DNA of 64,000 bases from Tillus elongatus (lineage: Eukaryota > Arthropoda > Insecta > Coleoptera > Cleridae): the NCBI GenBank assembly GCA_964006375.1, contig OZ023265.1:153715047-153779046 (forward strand). The letters run 5' to 3'. Under the pieces are notes generated by a model. It did not search any database. It had not been told where the DNA came from and was given only the letters and a program-made list of their open reading frames with translations. The position numbers and the translations under genes are program-made. Below, piece by piece: positions 58,037 to 64,000 of the stretch (within the stretch, counting starts at the first letter, position 1; each line of letters starts with the position of its first letter).

Positions 58037-58521
58037 TTGATTGTACTCCTGACGAATATGGGAGGTCAGATCATCGAAACGTCCAAAGCAATAACGTACC
58101 CGGGAGTGATGCTCGGCGGAAAGCTTAGTTTCTCGGCGCACTTATGTAAATCGGTAGACAAGGCCGCGGCCGTCGCAGGAAAGTTGAGCAGACTGATGGC
58201 TAACGTTGGAGCTCCGTCCCCTTCTAAGCGAAAACTGCTGATCAGAGCGGCAAACGCTATTATGCTGTATGGGCCACGGCGCTGAAGTTCCCGAAATACA
58301 GATTGAGGATGGAAGCGGTCCAAAGAAAGGGAGAGGTCAGAATAAGTAATGCCTACAGGACAATCTCGGGCACTGTGGCGCAGGTTGTAGCAGAAGTGGT
58401 CCTGATAGACCTGCAGTCCGAGGTACGCCGAAGGATATACCTGCGGAAGTCAGAGAATACGATGCAGACCGTAAAAAAGAGGAACGGGAAGAAACCTTAC
58501 AGAAATAGGGATGATTTATGA
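58037..58521 (+). pseudogene. R1-type retrotransposon fragment
   Basis: Reads YPGVMLGGKLSFSAHLCKSV, DKAAAVAGKLSRLMANVGAP and SKRKLLIRAANAIMLYG. After a frame shift near 58,275 it reads FPKYRLRMEAVQRKGEVRIS, NAYRTISGTVAQVVAEVVLI and DLQSEVRRRIYLRKS. These are the RT thumb and connection blocks of R1/TRAS-type LINEs, which are arthropod elements. High GC relative to the flanks. Truncated at both ends. Confidence 0.85.
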
Positions 58522-59879
58522 CGGAGTGTTCACAAAGTTATAAATTTCTTCAATAATTTGAAGCAATTTATAATTTTTAAACACTTTTAGCGAGGAGTCA
58601 GAGCGGTATTTACCCTGTAACGATTTTGCATAAAAGCTGCACATCGTAATTCAACCACAATATTTTTCCAAAATAATAATATGAATGAATAATATTGTTC
58701 CTAAACGTCTAAATGTTTGGGGTTGACATCTTTTGGGTGTGTCGAATAAAAAGGCTCGTTCTTACAAACAATTTCTTTATTCCTTTTCCCGACGCGTTTC
58801 GACCTTTTAAACCAGTCATCCTAAGGCAAATCTAGAATTTTATAAAAGGCTTGTCAGAAAAACTGAGTTTTCCGGTAGCAAGGGTACATTACAGAACACA
58901 AGATAAAAAGATAATGATGAGGCGACATAAACCTCAACACTAAGTCAAAAGTTACAAGATTACAAACTGTCTAACTACACAGCTATCAAAAATTACAAGT
59001 CCAAAGTCATACACTACTACATACAACAAAATACAAACACAGTTAAATTGAGCTGCAAGAAAAGCTAGTTTTGTTCTGAAAATGAAACCTACAATGAATC
59101 TGAATTTAAAAACTCCTAAAAACTTAAAAAGTCACAAAAAAGCTACCCCTTATAAGGTTTTTTTATAAGTTAAGCTGGAGGTAATAATCTATGCAAAAGC
59201 AGACAGCATAAACACTAGCAAGCCATGCAGCTGATAAGAAACTTTCAGAAAATATCAAACCTATTGACCGAGCAAGAGTGAAAACCGAAGTGAATTATTT
59301 TTTTATTTCTTTATGACACATGAAAACGCCAAAATGGCGATATTTTTTACTTACTTGTCCAATGTTGACAAGGACTAAAAAACTATACGGTTGGATACCC
59401 AAGAGACATGCTTCATCTGTTGTAGCAGGTTGGACCCACTGAGCCAGAGGTGTTACTAACCCGCAAGGGGGCAACTTTTTTTGAAAATTAAGAACGAATT
59501 TTTGTTTTAACCTGTGGAATTAAAAATGAAACAGACGTCTATAGTAACGAATCACATGCTCAGACCAAAACAACACGGCGCAAGATCGGCCTCGAAACCC
59601 AGAACGAAAAATGACAACTGACAGTAGTGACTCGAAAATGCAAGGACATAAAAATCAAATGACAGGTCTGGAAACCACGGGGCAAACCATCTCATAGAGC
59701 TAATTCATTGTCTATTTGAATGACGTGTGGATTGGTGATCTGCTAGTTGACTGTATAAGGTTGGGAAACTTGTAACTTCTGTATTGGACACATTTAACAC
59801 ATTTTTATTCGAACAATTGATATGCTTATAAATTCCCATCTCTTCAACAACGAACTGTTCAACACCAAAATTAGAGGGG

Positions 59880-60340
59880 TGAAGAATTTTTGGTTCCAGC
59901 CTATCTACACAAAATCAACCTAAGAACGAGTCATTTGTGTGAGTGTGGTGAACTGGGCGATTCAGAATTGAATCCTGCCAAGATAGATGCCCATGTAAGT
60001 CATATCTATAAAATGAAAATAGTGCAACTACTATTCAATTTATTGAATTTACTACAGGGAAGAAACTTAAACATATACAAATTGTTAATAGACCTAATAA
60101 AATAAATTAGAATAAAAATATAAAATTGTCGGTATCGTATTAGAAATAAGAAATAATAATGTGTAATGTATATGCGTTTATAACTTTAAAATATTAAATT
60201 TAACTCCTTCTGTCTACCTCAGTGTGATAATACCTGTGAATCCGTGGTCCGTCTTGTGTGTCTAGAAGTGGCCATGACAGACCCTTGGTCCAAGTGTCCC
60301 CGTTTATAATCCCTAATAAATAGATTTTAAAAAATGTAAA
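59880..60340 (+). pseudogene. LINE 3' fragment in the inverted-repeat spacer
   Basis: Reads AYLHKINLRTSHLCECGELG and, after a gap, VSHIYKMKIVQLLFNLLNLL and GRNLNIYKLLIDLIK. This is the CxC zinc-knuckle tail seen at the end of several LINE proteins (compare LCECG at 34.4 kb). A ~200-bp 3' UTR with ACCTGTGAATCCGTGGTCCG follows. Confidence 0.5.
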
Positions 60341-61350
60341 CAGTTCAAAAAAAGAATATCCGTTATATTTAAAACAAACAAAAACACAGAAGTATTGTAT
60401 GAAAATATATAAAAAGTATCACAAAATGTTAACTAATATCTCTGTTATATATGTATGTATATATGTGTATATATGTATATATCAAAAGAAAATTAGCACA
60501 CAAATGGGATCCAAACCAAGAATCCGGAAAAAATGTGCGAATGGTCTGACGACCGCAGCCATGAAAGAAGACAACACACACATGAATTTTTGCGTCGTTT
60601 TTTGCATTTTAGAGTTGATATGTCACTACTGTCAGTTGTCAGTTGTCATTTCCGTTCTCGATTTCGAGGCCGATCTTGCGCCGTGTTGTTTTTGTCTGAC
60701 TATGTGATTCATCACTAGATACCTCTGTTTCATTTTTAATTCCACAGGTTAAAACCAAAATTCGTTATTAATTTTCAATAAAAGTTTCTCCCTTACAGGT
60801 TAGTAACACCTCTGGCTCAGTGGGTCCAACCTGCTACAACAGATGAAGCGTGTCCCTTGGGTATCCAACTGTATAGTTTTTTAGTTCTGTTCAACATTGG
60901 ACAAGTGAGTAAAAAATATCGCCATTTTGACGTTTTCGTGTTTCATAAAGAGATATAAAAACAATTCAGTCCGGTTTTCACTCTTGCTCGGTCAATAGGT
61001 TTGATATTTTTTGAAAGTTTCTTCTCAGCTGCATGGCTTGCTAGTGTTTGGGCTGTCTGCTTTTGCTTCGATTATTACCTTCAGCTTAACTTATTAAAAA
61101 AAAACCTTATAAGGGGTAGCTTTTTTGTGAATTTTAAGTTTTTAGGAGTTTTTAATTTTAGATTCATTGTAGGTTTGATTTTCAGTATAAAACTAGCTTT
61201 TCTTACAGCTCAATTTAACTTGAGTTTGTATTTTGTTGTATGTAGTAGTGTATGACTTTGTACTTGTAATTTTTGATAGCTGTGTAGTTAGACAGTTTGT
61301 AATCTTTTAAGTTTTGACTTAGTGTTGAGGTTTAACTTTATGTCGCGTCA

Positions 61351-61484
61351 TTTTAGTGAATTTTCTTAAAAAAAATTCACTAATGAGGAGATCCCGACTT
61401 TTGAATTTAAAAAAAATGTCTTCAAATGAGCGCTAATTAGGCCCCCAGAACACATACCCGGGGTCAGTTTGAATTTTTATATGT

Positions 61485-61575
<91 letters not shown>

Positions 61576-62696
61576 GTATCACACCCATAACTCAAAAAAT
61601 AATGGGCCGATTTTGATTAAATTTGGTGAGTACCTTCCTTTTGCAAATGGATTGGATAAGCTCGTTATCCAGGAGAATCGGCCCAGGTTTTCCCAGAATT
61701 TTTTCTGTTTTCTTTCGAAAAAAATCGAAAAAAAATTATATCTCCAGAATTAACAAAGCGTGGACAACCAAATTTGCTGCACGGGTTTATATCATTATAT
61801 GTAAGTTACCTACCAAAACTTAGGTCTGTAGGTCGAAAGACAAAAAGTTATAGGCATGTAAATAAAAATTAATTGGGGTTTTCCTCAAAAAGTCAAAGTT
61901 GCGATTTAAAACGTCAAAAATTGGCAACATTTAGGCAAAGAACTTGAATCTAATACGGGCTATGAAAAGAAAATGTATCAAGAAGAATGTTTAACAAACC
62001 CTGAAGTCTTAGTTTCAACCGTCATTGTCCTTCATTTTACTAAAATATTTCCAGAAAATTCATTTAAAATAGACCCTTTCTCTAATGCTTGGCAGTAGCC
62101 TTAGCTATAGAGTTTATCATTTAATAGTATATAATTTTTGTCGAATTTTCGTAAAAAAACAATAAAGTTCAATATATCCGTTGTTATACAAGATACGAAA
62201 AAAATTGTATACTTTAATTATAGGGTGTCTTGAGCTACATCTTAAAAAACATTTCTACAATCACAGGGTGGCCCATAAGTCGCTGGTGATACAAATTCTC
62301 TCTTTTTTTTTAATCAAACACGTCTTATGTTATAGCATTTTTGCATTTCCATCGAAATATAACGCATGTTTGTACGAAAAGCAATTCTGGACGCAGCAAG
62401 TGAGTTATGGTAGCGAATTTTGATCAAATGCTTCATATTTGAATATCTCAATTTGCTATTAACCTATAAGGTTGACCAAGAAACATGTTTTTTCGGGAAC
62501 ACTTTAAGTTTACTTTTGGAAATTTTTGTACATTTTCAAACAATAAAGTTATTTTGATGAAACATGGCACCTTTTTTAATTATATAGGTTATACTGGTAA
62601 CCAAATTTGATGCCTGCTTTCCTAAAAAAACACATATTTCCTATTAAAAACATTTTTATGAAAATTCACTACCATAACGCACTTGCTGCGTCCAGA
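61351..62696 (+). mobile_element. HLE-B, full-length type copy
   Basis: Complete: 5' hairpin (TTTTAGTGAATTTTCTTAAA and complement), GAGGAGATCCCGACTTTTGA, TA tract 61,491-61,569, core, long-form middle and 3' module (62,388-62,696) with both inverted ends. It sits inside the right arm of the long inverted repeat; the left arm at ~58,912-58,919 shows the uninterrupted sequence, and no clear target duplication is visible. Confidence 0.92.
61491..61569. repeat. (TA)n tract, 79 bp
   Basis: Core of the full-length HLE-B. Confidence 0.95.
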
Positions 62697-62789
62697 ATTT
62701 TTTATCTTTTTATCTTGTGTTCTGTAATGTACCCTTGCAGAAGTAGCCTACCGGCAAACTCAGTTTTTCTGACAAGCCTTTTACAAAAT

Positions 62790-62850
62790 TCTAGATTCCC
62801 CTGAGGATGGCCGGTTAAAAAGGTCGAAACGCGTCAGAAAAAGGAATAAA
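62790..62850 (+). ncRNA. hammerhead-like motif at the inverted-repeat end
   Basis: CTGAGGA (62,801-62,807) fits CTGANGA. GGCC and GGTC can form a four-pair stem II, followed by GAAAC, GC, GTC. ATTCC before and GGAAT after can pair as the outer part of stem I. The left arm (minus strand, ~58,790-58,830) keeps GAAACGCGTC but has CTTAGGA, which should be inactive. Confidence 0.45.
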
Positions 62851-62899
62851 GAAATTGTTTGGAAGAAAGAGCCTTCTTATTCAACACACCCAAAAGATA

Positions 62900-63677
62900 T
62901 GAATTAATAAACCTTAATTTTAACGTTTAGTGCTAACACGTAATTGTATAGGCTGTTTAACAAACAATGGTTATACAAAGTATAACAGTTTCATAATAAT
63001 TAAAATTATATGTTTCAAGAGGAGGACAGTTGAGGGACCGAAAATAATGAAATTTGTTTAAGAATTTGAGCTGTTCTTTGATAATACTTAGGTGCTCTCC
63101 AGCAGTGGTAAGCAATTACAGCGTTCGAGAAAATGAGGTAACTAACGTCAGGGTTCTTTTCCAGTTTAAAATGAAAACGTAAACAGAACAAAAAGACACA
63201 AGCAGTAACTGAAATAGGATTCGAGTCTAGTCACACACACGGCCCCAACTACGAACATACCTCGCTAAATCGAAAAGAACAACAAAATCTAGAAGTTCGG
63301 CCAAAGTTAGTGGCATTATCTGTGAACAGTACAGTCCCTGAGGTCTTTGTAGTGCAAACAAATACTAATGCCGTGTTTGGATACATAAAGCAAGTGTTTG
63401 CGTAGGGCCCTTCCATGATATAACACAAATTAGTGCAATTAAAGTAACCACGAAAAATTATAATCCTTACGGTCGTTAAGAAGACTAGTTATTTATTTGA
63501 TATAACTTGAAAAATAAAATTATGAGGATTAAAGGAATACCATGACTAAAGATACCGCTGCCACAAAATCAAACAAAATTTTATTTTTCCATATTGTCAA
63601 TTCGTCAAGAATTTGTTAGATATTGTAGCAATCTTTTAACTCTACGTTTCTAAGTAAAGTATAATTAATAGTGATTA
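62900..63677. other. no gene recognised
   Basis: AT-rich, no recognised ORF or repeat. Confidence 0.4.
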
Positions 63678-63770
63678 GACCGAATAGCTCAGAACGAGAG
63701 GTCAGTAAGCTCTAGAATCGGACTAGGAGGTCGCAAGTTCGAGCCCGTATTCAGACAGTCGGTCTTTTTC
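63678..63770 (+). repeat. tRNA-like SINE head
   Basis: GACCGA at the start pairs with TCGGTC 87 bases on, followed directly by TTTTT. An A-box-like AATAGCTCAGAAC and B-box-like AAGTTCGAGCCC are present, but the T stem does not pair. Best read as a tRNA-derived SINE head or tRNA pseudogene. Confidence 0.4.
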
Positions 63771-63867
63771 ACTCAAATCTGGAGAGGCCGGGTTCTGGTG
63801 AGTTATGGGTCGTATCCTTTTTGTCTACATGTGTGTGTAAACGGGAAACTTAACCGTGTTCTATTTA

Positions 63868-64000
63868 AAAAATGTGTATCACCAGCGACTTATGGGCCAC
63901 ACTGTGATTATCAAAATAGGTTTATAACATGCAACTCGAGACGCAATATAACGCATATAATTCTTTCTCATATCTTGTATAATAACGGATATATTTAGCT
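63868..64000 (-). repeat. HLE-B middle fragment at window edge
   Basis: TGTATCACCAGCGACTTATG to ACGGATATATTTAGCT matches the HLE-B middle (for example 20,738-20,861) and continues past the window end. Confidence 0.75.

Larger units (their letters stand above)
58728..62899. mobile_element. long inverted-repeat element with HLE insertion
   Basis: The left arm (58,728-59,645) and right arm (60,600-61,350 plus 62,697-62,899) are complementary over more than 900 bp with moderate divergence, starting from the shared tip TCTTTTGGGTGTGT. The right arm is interrupted by HLE-B at 61,351-62,696. Both outer ends hold a GACGCGTTTCGACC motif. The ~950-bp spacer includes a LINE 3' fragment. No transposase was recognised. 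Confidence 0.8.

Overview
The window is AT-rich eukaryotic DNA, almost certainly from an arthropod. R1-type and Jockey-type non-LTR retrotransposon pieces, mariner transposases with a DD34D catalytic layout and Penelope-like elements occur together. No host gene with a convincing exon, no rRNA and no functional tRNA could be recognised, and there is nothing bacterial. Essentially every coding trace belongs to a mobile element and is broken. The annotation is therefore one of nested transposable elements, simple repeats and their debris. All family names come from reading the sequence; no database was searched.

Layout. 0-10 kb: an antisense RT fragment at the left edge, a Tc1/mariner-superfamily transposon with ~330-bp terminal inverted repeats (1.1-3.0 kb), a 20-bp minisatellite (4.6-4.9 kb) and an RT remnant with an AATA tail (6.5-7.3 kb). 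10.8-15.3 kb: a Penelope-like element (PLE) remnant, then a Helentron-like element whose TA tract carries two mariners. 15.6-28.3 kb: a set of hAT-like elements, one with a perfect 8-bp target duplication, riddled with Helentron-like insertions. 28.6-38.8 kb: Helentron-like copies, a tRNA-headed SINE, an R2/R4-like LINE with an (AAT)n tail, two Jockey-type remnants, a solo LTR and a second long-TIR Tc1-type transposon, several of them joined by (TA)n tracts. 39.7-45.2 kb: tandem or inverted ~317-bp units with hammerhead ribozyme folds, and a near-perfect palindrome made of two PLE 3' ends. 45.3-53.3 kb: a run of Helentron-like copies. 53.5-58.5 kb: a long but frameshifted LINE plus an R1-type fragment. 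58.7-62.9 kb: a long inverted-repeat element with a Helentron-like insertion in one arm. The last kilobase holds a tRNA-like SINE head and an element fragment.

The dominant repeat, called HLE here (Helentron-like element), has a 5' hairpin built on TAGTGAATTTTC and its complement, usually a (TA)n core of 55-215 bp, and a 3' end with a small ACGCA/TGCGT hairpin. HLE-A is the short form (~0.5 kb), HLE-B the long form (~1.2-1.6 kb), and HLE-C the 3' module alone (~0.33 kb) bounded by inverted copies of the 3' end. About 30 copies of the 3' hairpin lie in the window. (TA)n tracts are repeatedly split by other elements, so they act as landing sites.

The most interesting system is the ~317-bp repeat at 44.55-45.14 kb, with relatives at 19.9 and 39.7-40.5 kb. 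Each unit carries a minimal type I hammerhead fold: CTGANGA, a GCTCT/AGAGC stem II, GAAAC, a two-base-pair stem III and a GTC cleavage triplet, closed by a five-base-pair stem I. The single-unit copy at 19.9 kb begins exactly at the predicted cleavage site, is flanked by an 11-bp direct repeat, and has a paralogous empty site at 23.5 kb. That is the behaviour expected of an animal retrozyme copied from self-cleaved RNA, possibly using the PLE machinery whose remains lie in the same window.
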